This document shows, in pieces, positions 26,001 through 32,123 of a stretch of DNA of 34,105 nt; position 1 is the stretch's first letter, and each line of letters opens with the position of its first letter. The notes below the pieces were generated by a model. The model was not told the origin of the DNA and searched no databases. It was given only the letters and a program-made list of their open reading frames with translations. The stretch spans positions 1 through 34,105 of the forward strand of contig CAAGQX010000153.1 of the NCBI GenBank assembly GCA_900772235.1, given 5' to 3'. Made by a program: the position numbers and the translations under genes. The DNA is from Clostridia bacterium. GTDB lineage: Bacteria > Bacillota > Clostridia > TANB77 > CAG-508.

Positions 26001-26747
26001 AGATATTTGTAAAGTTTCTACATTACAATTTTCATCTACTGTGATTTTCATTGTATTTTCGCCTTTTGTATGTTCAATTCTTATTCCATCCTTTGTTACG
26101 TCAATACTATTGTAATCCTTCAATACATTATTTGAATCTGTTAATACTTTGGTTTCTCCACATTCAATTGTAATAGTATTTTTTACAAAACTTGGTCTTG
26201 TTTCTATTTTCCTCATTTGATTATCAATATCTTTCTTGAAATCTTCATATTGTGATTGTATATCTTCTTTTCTAAATGTTGCTGAACTTTGTCCTAGAGC
26301 CTCCCATACATATTGTTGAGTAAACACATAGTCTAACAACATATCTCTTTTTGATTCTGCTAAAATTCCTCCGTTTATCACATAATCTCCATATTTACTG
26401 TACCAACCCAAATACGCTATCTTACACGCTTTTCTAGTTTTAGGATTATCTGGTATAGAGTGTTCAGCTTTCCTTACTTCCCCCGTTGGAGAATTTACGC
26501 CGAATTCTGCACAGAATACTGTAATCTTCTCTCCAGTAACAGAATTTACTAATCTTCTTACTAAAGTTCCTACTTGATATTTATTATCTGTTGTATAAAT
26601 GCCTGAATCGTATTGTCCAGATACCCATTTTCCACTTCCAGAACTTTCAACTGCCAATATAGGTTGTGCTGTTCCAAATAGTGTTACAATTGTAAATATT
26701 ATTGCTAATATTTTCTTTGCAAAATTAAATTCTTTTAATTTCTTCAC
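23061..26747 (-). CDS. Large thioester / Cna-B repeat surface adhesin
   Basis: A 1228-residue cell-wall protein. I chose the GTG at 26747, behind AAAGGAGGAAATAAA. Order: signal peptide (about 1-33, ILAIIFTIVTLFGTAQPILA); a thioester (TQXA-like) domain with Cys79 in VFCAEFG and Gln in YVFTQQYVWEALG (about 144-145), which can form an internal thioester that bonds covalently to host or cell surfaces; then a row of Cna-B/SpaA-like domains (GTLDIVKVDSETN, LEIIKTNKNG-type starts, SSEGYLLNTETYKVEV-type ends), two near the end very alike (each with a DxWTSTxxxH-type block). The C terminus has the sorting signal PKTGY, a membrane helix and a basic tail. It is probably anchored by the class B sortase at 2040-2768 and may hold mating cells together. 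A terminator-like hairpin lies in its leader. Confidence 0.9.
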   Translation of the reverse strand: MKKLKEFNFAKKILAIIFTIVTLFGTAQPILAVESSGSGKWVSGQYDSGIYTTDNKYQVGTLVRRLVNSVTGEKITVFCAEFGVNSPTGEVRKAEHSIPDNPKTRKACKIAYLGWYSKYGDYVINGGILAESKRDMLLDYVFTQQYVWEALGQSSATFRKEDIQSQYEDFKKDIDNQMRKIETRPSFVKNTITIECGETKVLTDSNNVLKDYNSIDVTKDGIRIEHTKGENTMKITVDENCNVETLQISDKMMKNWGCIKEETVDKDTTIYFTFEDKVQNQLYSLDYNDPVSMSLNLKIEQLGDLEIIKTNKNGDLVDGTVFTVNGKSYNGDVTVKNGKIKLEKLKKGIYTVKEKTSSEGYLLNTETYKVEVKPNTTVTLKVENDEPRGTLDIVKVDSETNQKAQGDATFEGAIYELYAAEDIYNKARTVKYYSNGDRVANRVMNKEGKTEQITGLPMGNYICKEIASSKGYLLDTNEYKIEIKYKNQNEKIIVNSVTSKEKVKKQKIHIFKSGIKSQSGEVKGLANVEFTIKLASEVEKAYKAGYTYEEIWNGIDRKGNKVNVNKSRVAEAQKIAPDYDKITTDNNGDCYTKDLPFGKYIGKETATPKDFETATDFYFSITNDKSEIKEIEKKVKNIYINNEQLETYVRLLKRDLKTGKLVSASSATFKIRATADIYDRGNGKLIYKKGDIVTQKVGNTVYDSFTTNSDNIIVPEKSYNSNNDEKGTVTTPLKLEVGSYEVYEICIPIGFLQLDKPVEFKIENIRDYDKDQENDYVAEVVVKNEQPTGTLIIDKNIILRDNVDLSLIDIQDFSNIKFRISAKEDIIDKADNSIIYEKGTVIGEYNLDKDGNLKVENLPIGIYEVEEIETLSGLVLDSKKYEVKFEQKDEIQKIYEQILNIDNITTLVSISKTDITGEKEIVGAKLKIVDEMNNVIDTWTSTESEHKIEGLIAGKEYTLIEEFAPEGKVIATAIKFTVENIKDGQRVQMIDKVVEISKVDLTTGEELEGAELQIVDEQGNIIEEWTSTKEPHIVSGLEENKKYTLIEKISPYGFEIAEKIEFVVTPDKETQRVVMKDMPILTNIRLVKIDEETKEVIRDKFTFGLYEDEECTKLIKEYKSNKKEGFVEFDNLRYGVYFCKELSAPKNYNKSDKIIKIEINDKGVFVDNTQLENKDSIYSFEFANKKIETPKTGYQSNSFIYKIILLLSSIGLAVVAIVIKKRKSKKRK

Positions 26748-26766
26748 TTTATTTCCTCCTTTAACG

Positions 26767-26795
26767 AAAAAAAGAACAAGCATCTTTGCCTGTTC
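26767..26795 (-). terminator. Terminator-like hairpin in the adhesin leader
   Basis: An 8-bp stem (26774-26781 with 26788-26795, one G-T pair), a 6-base loop and a T7 run on the minus strand form a standard rho-independent terminator. It ends the transcript of the upstream secreted-protein gene but stands only about 10 bases before the adhesin ribosome site. No promoter fits in between, so the adhesin probably depends on read-through. Confidence 0.8.
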
Positions 26796-26816
26796 TATAG
26801 TATTTTCTATTTTTAT

Positions 26817-27479
26817 TTATTGTTTATAAAAATTTATTGTATAATATTTGCAATTTGGACAAGTCCAATATTCATACCCATAAGGGCATTTTGCTAAATA
26901 ATCATCATAGCTTCCACCATTTAGCCATTCCTGTTCATATTTTTCCTGTTCTTTATCAAAATATTCTACTGCTTCAGCTTTTGTTCTAAACCATTTTCCT
27001 GTATTTCCTGCACTAACTAAGTGTCCATCTTTTGAACAATTATGAGTTTTTTCTTTAACTTCTTCAGCTTTAGTTTCATTTTTTTGTTCTTGTTTTTCTT
27101 CCTTTTGAATTACAGGTATTTGTGTCTTTTGCTCTTTATTTTCCTCTTGTTTTTTTTGAGCAATCGAAGTTTCCTTTGATTTCTCGCTTTTCTTTTCATT
27201 ACCTGTGCTTTTTTCTGTTTGAGTTTCAGTTTTTGTAGATACTGTTTCTTGTTTTTCTTGAACTTCTGTGCTATCGCCTTTAGTTTCTGGTAATTTGCTT
27301 TCTTGTGAAGTTTCAGCATTATTTTCCTGTTCAATTTGATTTTCTACTGTACTTTTTTCTTCCTCCTGCTGCATAATATTTTGTATGTTTGTTTCTCTTT
27401 TTCCATCCTTATCAACTACTCCATAGTAGCTAAAACTTGAAATTAAAATAATAATCAAAATCAATATCCATTTTTTCAT
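26817..27479 (-). CDS. Secreted or membrane-anchored protein with a Cys-rich C-terminal domain
   Basis: A 220-residue protein, ATG behind AAAGGAGAAGTAAAAAAAT. A hydrophobic N terminus (about 4-20, signal or anchor) is followed by about 120 residues of Glu/Lys/Gln/Thr low complexity and a compact C-terminal domain (about 147-220). That domain has KWFRTKAEAVEYFDKEQEKY and four Cys: HNC, AKCP and CPNC, which could bind zinc or form disulfides. The linker suggests a wall-spanning stalk. It has its own promoter with a palindrome in it and sits next to the adhesin. I do not recognise a family. Confidence 0.75.
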   Translation of the reverse strand: MKKWILILIIILISSFSYYGVVDKDGKRETNIQNIMQQEEEKSTVENQIEQENNAETSQESKLPETKGDSTEVQEKQETVSTKTETQTEKSTGNEKKSEKSKETSIAQKKQEENKEQKTQIPVIQKEEKQEQKNETKAEEVKEKTHNCSKDGHLVSAGNTGKWFRTKAEAVEYFDKEQEKYEQEWLNGGSYDDYLAKCPYGYEYWTCPNCKYYTINFYKQ

Positions 27480-27504
27480 ATTTTTTTACTTCTCCTTTGA
27501 CTAT

Positions 27505-27533
27505 ATTATAAATGTATATACAAAATAAATCAA
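27505..27533 (-). promoter_or_regulatory. Sigma-70 promoter with a palindrome in the spacer
   Basis: On the minus strand TTGATT (27528-27533), a 17-base spacer and TATAAT (27505-27510) form a good promoter for the secreted-protein gene. The perfect palindrome TGTATATACA fills the middle of the spacer, where a bound repressor would block polymerase. The same core recurs at 13159-13168 and 27639-27648. Confidence 0.7.
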
Positions 27534-27630
27534 ATCTGCGTTTATATTATTTAATAAATTTATATTATATATATTCTTTTTTCAGTTAGTTATAGAGATA
27601 GTTATAGGGGTGGATTGTAAGGAGGGGAAT

Positions 27631-27670
27631 AAAAAAAGTGTATATACAATATTTCTACTATATATACACT
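27631..27670 (-). terminator. Terminator after parB
   Basis: An inverted repeat (GTGTATATA at 27638-27646 and its complement at 27661-27669) with a T7 run on the minus strand follows, and overlaps, the parB stop codon. It contains another copy of the TGTATATACA palindrome. Confidence 0.75.
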
Positions 27671-28625
27671 ATCGCACATAATCTCTTTGTTTTTTTCTTT
27701 TCCAATCAGCTTGATAACTTTCTAGTAATTTTGTTATTACTTCTTGCATTTTTTCTATGCTATAACCAGATGGAAAATAATCTTTAACCTTATCATATTT
27801 AAATTTTATTTGTTCTTTTTGATTAGGTTTTTCTTCCTCCAACAGTATTTCTATTTCTTCAGTAGTTAGTTCTCCTTTTTCACTTTTATCTCTCATTATT
27901 CTTGCTTGAGCGTGTGATGGAACAACATCTAAATATTCCATATTATCTGCAACAATTTTTTGTTCATCTTCTGTTAAATAAGATAATTCAACTGCTATTC
28001 TTAACCCCATTTTATCTTCATCAACTATTTTTAGTAATTCTGGGACTAAATATGTTAGTCTAATATATCTTCTAACTTGTTCGTGACTTTCTCCTATTTC
28101 ATCAGCAATTATTTCTCTTGAAGTTTTTCCTGCTAACTTCTGCAACTCTGTTGCAGAAGTTAAATCATTTCTTTGTCCCTGCCTTTTCATTGCTTCTAAT
28201 TTCATTTTGTATGCAAATGCTTTTTCTGATGGTAAAACTTTTTCCCTCTGGTTGTTACTATCAACCATAAGAATTGTAGCCTCATCGTCTGTTAATTTTC
28301 TAACAATTGCTTTAATTTCTTTAACTCCTGCAATTTCACAAGCTCTTTTTCTTCTATGACCAGAAATCATTTCATAGCCACCATTTTCTTTTTCTCTTAC
28401 TATTACAGGGTGTATAATTCCAAACTTCTTTATACTCTCTGCCATATTAAGCATTTCCTCATCTTCTCTTACTTGATAAGGGTGATTTGGAAAATTGGTT
28501 ATTTCTTTTACTGGTATCATTGAAACATATTCTAAGTCTTTTTTATCTCTTTCCTCTTGCGTAGTAAAAAAATCATCTATCGTAACCTTTGGCAAGTGCA
28601 TTTTTTCTTCTTTCTTTTTCTCCAT
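27669..28625 (-). CDS. parB: ParB-family partition protein
   Basis: A 318-residue ParB/Spo0J-like DNA-binding protein. The N-terminal ParB/Srx domain carries QVREDEEMLNMAESIKKFG, IIHPVIVREK and the GHRRKRA motif (about 90-96), a CTPase signature in this family. A helix-turn-helix region follows (GKTSREIIADEIGESHEQVRRYI is split across about 165-190). The C terminus (about 255-318) is charged and may dimerise. The ATG at 28625 lies behind AAAGGAGGTGTTAGAAG and overlaps the end of parA, the usual parAB coupling. Probably stabilises the excised element. Confidence 0.92.
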   Translation of the reverse strand: MEKKKEEKMHLPKVTIDDFFTTQEERDKKDLEYVSMIPVKEITNFPNHPYQVREDEEMLNMAESIKKFGIIHPVIVREKENGGYEMISGHRRKRACEIAGVKEIKAIVRKLTDDEATILMVDSNNQREKVLPSEKAFAYKMKLEAMKRQGQRNDLTSATELQKLAGKTSREIIADEIGESHEQVRRYIRLTYLVPELLKIVDEDKMGLRIAVELSYLTEDEQKIVADNMEYLDVVPSHAQARIMRDKSEKGELTTEEIEILLEEEKPNQKEQIKFKYDKVKDYFPSGYSIEKMQEVITKLLESYQADWKRKKQRDYVR

Positions 28626-29407
28626 CTTCTAACACCTCCTTTGCGAATGCTGTGTATGCTTTTGTTACGCTACTATTTTTATCATAAGCTAATATACTCT
28701 TGCCTCTTGAACTAGATTCAGCTGTCTTTATTGCTACTGGTATTTGCGAATCATAAATCTTTACAATATTTCCATAGTTTTCTTTTATTTCATTTTCTAT
28801 CGCCTTTGGAAGATTAGTTCTTCTATCTACCAATGTCAGCAATATTCCTCCTATTTCAAGTTTATTGTTTATTTGCTTTTTTACTTTTGCAATAGTTTTC
28901 AATAAATTTCCCATACCTTTTGCTGACAAGAACTGACTTTGCACAGGTATGATGACTTTATCAGCACTAGCTAACGCATTTGTAGTTATCATATTCAATG
29001 ATGGCATACAGTCTATAATAATGTAATCATAATATGGTTTTAATTCTTTTATACTATTGCTCATAGCACTTTCTCTACACATAGCATTTAATAAATTTAC
29101 TTCTGTCATAGACAAATTCAAATTCGATGGTATAAGGTCAACTCCTTCATTATGATGTAGTATTGCCTCATCTGGATTTACAGGAAAATCATTTATCATT
29201 CTTTCTATCAAAGTAGAAATAGTAACTGGTATTGCCTCTGTATCATAATATCCCATATATGTTGTTAAATCTGCTTGTGGGTCAGCATCAATAAGCAATA
29301 CATCTTTTCCCTCGTTTGCTAATGCAACTCCTAAACTAAATGCTGTTGTAGTTTTTCCTACTCCACCGTTTTTGGTTTGCTATGGCTATTGTTGTACAAC
29401 CTGCCAT
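28573..29407 (-). CDS. parA: ParA/Soj-family partition ATPase, read through one CGG +1 frameshift
   Basis: The partner ATPase of ParB. The ATG at 29407 lies behind GGAAGGAGGGTAGAAGAT. After 13 codons (MAGCTTIAIANQK) the zero frame meets CGG at 29366-29368 and would stop within 10 codons. Skipping the C gives KGGVGKTTTAFSLG, a perfect deviant Walker A, then VLLIDADPQADLTTYMG and YDYIIIDCMPSL (Walker B). The total is 277 residues: 835 bases minus 1 is exactly 278 codons. A zero-frame start at the internal Met near 29298 would make an ATPase without a P-loop, which is unlikely. Two hairpins lie upstream of the ribosome site. Confidence 0.9.
29366..29368 (-). other. CGG +1 frameshift site 9 (parA)
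   Basis: The zero frame reads AAC CAA AAA CGG TGG AGT. Skipping the C gives AAA GGT GGA GTA GGA AAA ACT ACA, the KGGVGKTT Walker A. Gly is residue 14, so the shift would be needed almost at once after the start of translation. Confidence 0.9.
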
Positions 29408-29429
29408 ATCTTCTACCCTCCTTCCATAA

Positions 29430-29458
29430 AAAATTGCCCATAATGTTTTTTCATTATG
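29430..29458 (-). promoter_or_regulatory. Second hairpin in the parA leader
   Basis: CATAATG/CATTATG (29439-29445 and 29452-29458) with a 6-base loop, followed by GGGCAATTTTTT on the minus strand, lies shortly before the parA ribosome site. It looks like a weak terminator or attenuator. Confidence 0.4.
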
Positions 29459-29478
29459 AGCTAAGTATCTCTATAAAT

Positions 29479-29511
29479 TTTGAAAGAGTAAGCTTAACTT
29501 ACTCTTTCAAA
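29479..29511 (-). terminator. Long perfect hairpin at the end of the nucleotidyltransferase-like gene
   Basis: A perfect 14-bp stem (TTTGAAAGAGTAAG at 29479-29492 with its complement at 29498-29511) and a 5-base loop include the stop codon of the gene at 29494. The following minus-strand sequence (ATTTATAG) is only moderately T-rich. Likely terminator or 3' stabiliser. Confidence 0.55.
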
Positions 29512-29904
29512 TATTGTTATATGTTCTATGTTATCAATATCTTCTATTTCATCTCCATTATATATTTTGACTGCTTGTTTCTTATCTTTTATAAACTTTG
29601 CTATTTCTTCCTTTCCATAAACAAGTTTTAAAATATATATCATATTTTTTCCAGACAATATTGCTCTATTATAATTTTGTTCTATTTCCGATACATTATT
29701 ATTTTTTAGTTCAAAATAAAGTGCAACATTTAGTCCTTCTATCTTATCTTCTTTTAATTCTATATAAGACCCAAATATTATTGCTTTTTTTATATAATAT
29801 ATGAATTCCTCTTTTTTATTTACCTCATTTATTTTTTTTATAACATTTTCCATTATCCTTTTTACTGATTCTCTTTTGTAATATTGCTCTTTTCCTTTTT
29901 CCAT
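29494..29904 (-). CDS. Nucleotidyltransferase-like protein with altered catalytic residues
   Basis: A 136-residue protein. I chose the ATG at 29904, directly behind AAAGGAGGTAAAA. The segment KAIIFGSYIELKEDKIEGLNVALYFELK has the outline of a minimal nucleotidyltransferase (FGS, then about 12 residues, then a D-x-D strand), but the expected D-x-D is G-L-N here. The fold may be kept while metal-dependent catalysis is lost. It is the first gene upstream of parA in the same direction and may mark the right end of the element. Whether it belongs to the element or the chromosome is not certain. Confidence 0.65.
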   Translation of the reverse strand: MEKGKEQYYKRESVKRIMENVIKKINEVNKKEEFIYYIKKAIIFGSYIELKEDKIEGLNVALYFELKNNNVSEIEQNYNRAILSGKNMIYILKLVYGKEEIAKFIKDKKQAVKIYNGDEIEDIDNIEHITIFERVS

Positions 29905-29922
29905 TTTTACCTCCTTTTTTGC

Positions 29923-29955
29923 AAAAAAATAAAACCTAATATTTCTATTAGGTTT
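29923..29955 (-). terminator. Terminator-like hairpin before the nucleotidyltransferase-like gene
   Basis: A perfect 9-bp stem (AAACCTAAT at 29932-29940, its complement at 29947-29955), a 6-base loop and a TTATTTTTTT tract on the minus strand form a rho-independent terminator. It could end lysS transcription or act as an attenuator, since it is about 10 bases before the next ribosome site. Confidence 0.7.
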
Positions 29956-30163
29956 ATTAATGCAATTATATTTTTTCATTCTAATTTTTACTTATTTCAT
30001 AAGCATTATTTTAATGCTATTTTAATGCTACCAGAAAATTTTTATTGGTTTTCATTAAAATTCATTAGGTTTTAATTTTTTTATATGATGGCTGTAATGT
30101 ACTTATTAAGCAGTATTCAGCTCTTTTAAATTTTATTAAGTTTTATTAGAATACTTAAATGTT
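29956..30163 (-). other. Gene-free junction between lysS and the element
   Basis: About 208 bases of very AT-rich DNA with no gene. It holds a tandem 11-base repeat (ATTTTAATGCT at 30008-30018 and 30019-30029) and an AGCATT/AATGCT inverted arrangement next to it. This is where chromosome (lysS) meets element genes, so the attachment site may lie here, but without the other end I cannot show a duplicated site. Confidence 0.35.
30008..30029. repeat. Tandem 11-base repeat at the chromosome-element junction
   Basis: Two perfect adjacent copies of ATTTTAATGCT. Possible part of a recombination site, or chance in AT-rich DNA. Confidence 0.5.
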
Positions 30164-31663
30164 CTATGCTAATGGTTTCATTGTTGGGAATAATAGTACA
30201 TCTCTTATTGATGCTGAATCTGTAAGTAACATTACCAAACGGTCAATTCCCATTCCCATGCCTCCTGTTGGTGGCATTCCATATTCTAATGCTTGCACAA
30301 AGTCATCGTCCATCATATTTGCTTCTTCGTCTCCTGCTTCTCTTGCTTGTACTTGTTTCAAAAATCTTTCATATTGGTCAATAGGATCATTTAATTCTGA
30401 GTATGCATTTGCATATTCTCTACCTCCTATAAACAATTCAAATCTTTGTGTCATTCTTGGATTATCTTTACACTTTTTGGTTAGAGGTGAATTTTCTATT
30501 GGATATTCATATAAAAATGTTGGTTGTCTTAATGTTTCTTCAACTTTTTCTTCAAATACTTGTACTATTATGTCACCTCTGGTTGTTTTTATTGGATCAA
30601 TTTCCATGTTTAAATCTTTTGCAATTTTCTGTGCTTCTTCATCTGTTTCTACAGTATTAAAATCAATACCTGTAACTTCTTTAATACTATCAATCATAGT
30701 AATTCTTCTAAACGGTTTTTCTAGGTCAATTTCTTCACCTTGATATGATATTTTTCCAGTACCGCATACTTTGTTAGCACATCTTCTTATTAGTTCTTCG
30801 GTTATATTCATCATACCTTCTAAATTTGTATATGCCTCATAAAGTTCTATACAAGTAAACTCTGGATTATGCTTTATATCCATACCTTCATTTCTAAAGT
30901 TTCTTCCTATCTCATAAACTTTATCAAATCCACCAACAATAAGTCTTTTTAAATATAATTCTGTTGCAATTCTTAAATACATATCTATATCTAGAGTATT
31001 ATGATGTGTTATAAATGGCCTTGCAGAAGCTCCACCTGGTATAGTTTGTAATATAGGTGTTTCAACTTCCATAAATCCTTTTTCATCTAACATATTTCTG
31101 ATTTCTTTAATTATTAATGATCTCTTTTTAAATGTTTCTTTTACTTCAGGGTTCATAATTAAATCTACAGACCTCTGGCGATAACGTAAATCTGTATCTT
31201 TTAGTCCATGAAATTTTTCTGGAAGTGGCCTTAGAGACTTTGAAAGAAGTATTACTTCTTTTGCATGAATAGATATTTCACCTGTCCTTGTTTTAAATAC
31301 AAAACCTGTAATTCCAATTATATCTCCTATATCATCTTCTTTAAATTGTTTATAACTCTCTTCTCCCAGATCATTTATGCTTACATAACTTTGAATTTTT
31401 CCATCTCCATCTTGAATATGGCAGAATGATGCTTTTCCCATTATTCTTTTAGCCATAATTCTTCCAGCTATTGTTACATCTTTCCCTTCTAATTCTTCAT
31501 AATTATCTATTATTTCTTTACTTGTATGAGTTATATCAAATTTTGTTATCTCAAAAGGATTCTTATTATTTTGTTTTAATTTTTCTAATTTTTCTCTCCT
31601 TATTATCATTAATTGGTTTAAATCCAATTCTTGTTCTAAATTGTTGTTTGTTTCTTCATTCAT
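30164..31663 (-). CDS. lysS: Lysyl-tRNA synthetase, class II
   Basis: Charges tRNA-Lys in the cytoplasm. The 499-residue protein has normal length: an N-terminal OB-fold anticodon domain (about 55-145, VTIAGRIMAKRIMGKASFCH) and a class II catalytic domain with motif 2 (GRNFRNEGMDIKHNPEFTC) and motif 3 (GMGMGIDRLVMLL). I chose the ATG at 31663, 8 bases after AGAAAGGG; an ATG three codons upstream touches the ribosome site. The frame is intact. It uses CGT, CGC, AGA and AGG for Arg (for example DLRYRQR is spelled with CGT, CGC and AGG) but no CGG. A housekeeping chromosomal gene flanking the element. Confidence 0.97.
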   Translation of the reverse strand: MNEETNNNLEQELDLNQLMIIRREKLEKLKQNNKNPFEITKFDITHTSKEIIDNYEELEGKDVTIAGRIMAKRIMGKASFCHIQDGDGKIQSYVSINDLGEESYKQFKEDDIGDIIGITGFVFKTRTGEISIHAKEVILLSKSLRPLPEKFHGLKDTDLRYRQRSVDLIMNPEVKETFKKRSLIIKEIRNMLDEKGFMEVETPILQTIPGGASARPFITHHNTLDIDMYLRIATELYLKRLIVGGFDKVYEIGRNFRNEGMDIKHNPEFTCIELYEAYTNLEGMMNITEELIRRCANKVCGTGKISYQGEEIDLEKPFRRITMIDSIKEVTGIDFNTVETDEEAQKIAKDLNMEIDPIKTTRGDIIVQVFEEKVEETLRQPTFLYEYPIENSPLTKKCKDNPRMTQRFELFIGGREYANAYSELNDPIDQYERFLKQVQAREAGDEEANMMDDDFVQALEYGMPPTGGMGMGIDRLVMLLTDSASIRDVLLFPTMKPLA

Positions 31664-31720
31664 ACTTTTCATCCCTTTCTAGGCTTATGTCTAATATTTC
31701 GCCATAAAATAATATGTATT

Positions 31721-31749
31721 ATTATACCCTAAAAGTAAGAACATGTAAA
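31721..31749 (-). promoter_or_regulatory. lysS promoter
   Basis: On the minus strand TTTACA (31744-31749), 17 bases, TATAAT (31721-31726), about 58 bases before the start codon. No T-box motif is visible in the leader. Confidence 0.75.
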
Positions 31750-31780
31750 CAGTTTTGTGGGATTTATGTTTATTTTTCAA

Positions 31781-31809
31781 GAAAAATGAGTACCATTTTT
31801 GGCACTCAT
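31781..31809 (-). terminator. Terminator upstream of the lysS promoter
   Basis: A 10-bp stem (31786-31795 with 31800-31809, one G-T pair), a 4-base loop and TTTTTC on the minus strand. It ends a transcript that starts between recN and lysS, not lysS itself. Confidence 0.75.
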
Positions 31810-32117
31810 CTTGAAGGTATTTGTTTAACTAGCATTTTGTTTTATTTATTATCATTCCTCCTTAGCATCAGATTTTATACATATAGCTTTAAGACAAATT
31901 TAATAATATTATTAAATTTCTTATATAGAATTTGAACAAAATTTTGATATGACAAAAAAACATATGTGTAAATATGAAAAATTCATTATATTTTGAGATT
32001 TTTTTGAAGATAATTGTGATTTTTGAGATTTCAGACTAAAAATTTAAGAAATCTAACTTTTTTGATTTAAGTTTTTTGACATTAATAAATTCAAACTTTG
32101 CTATAAATATAATTGTT
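31781..32117 (-). ncRNA. Candidate untranslated RNA between recN and lysS
   Basis: The 589-base gap between recN and lysS has no gene, but it contains a promoter-like pair (32124-32152) and a terminator (31781-31809) in the same direction, defining a possible RNA of about 335 bases. It has no ORF beyond a few codons, though near its 3' end GGAGGA directly abuts an ATG of an 8-codon frame. The AT-rich context makes chance promoter matches common. Confidence 0.3.
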
Positions 32118-32123
32118 AATTTA

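Noticed and set aside
575..29368. Random sequencing or assembly error as the cause of the frame breaks
   Set aside because: Errors would favour homopolymers, which abound here, and would also hit the long intact genes. Most sites have no long run beside them, and the very many CC dinucleotides elsewhere have no extra G. Raw reads would settle it.
31664..31780. T-box or other riboswitch in the lysS leader
   Set aside because: The leader after the promoter is only about 50 bases and has no T-box sequence or antiterminator.
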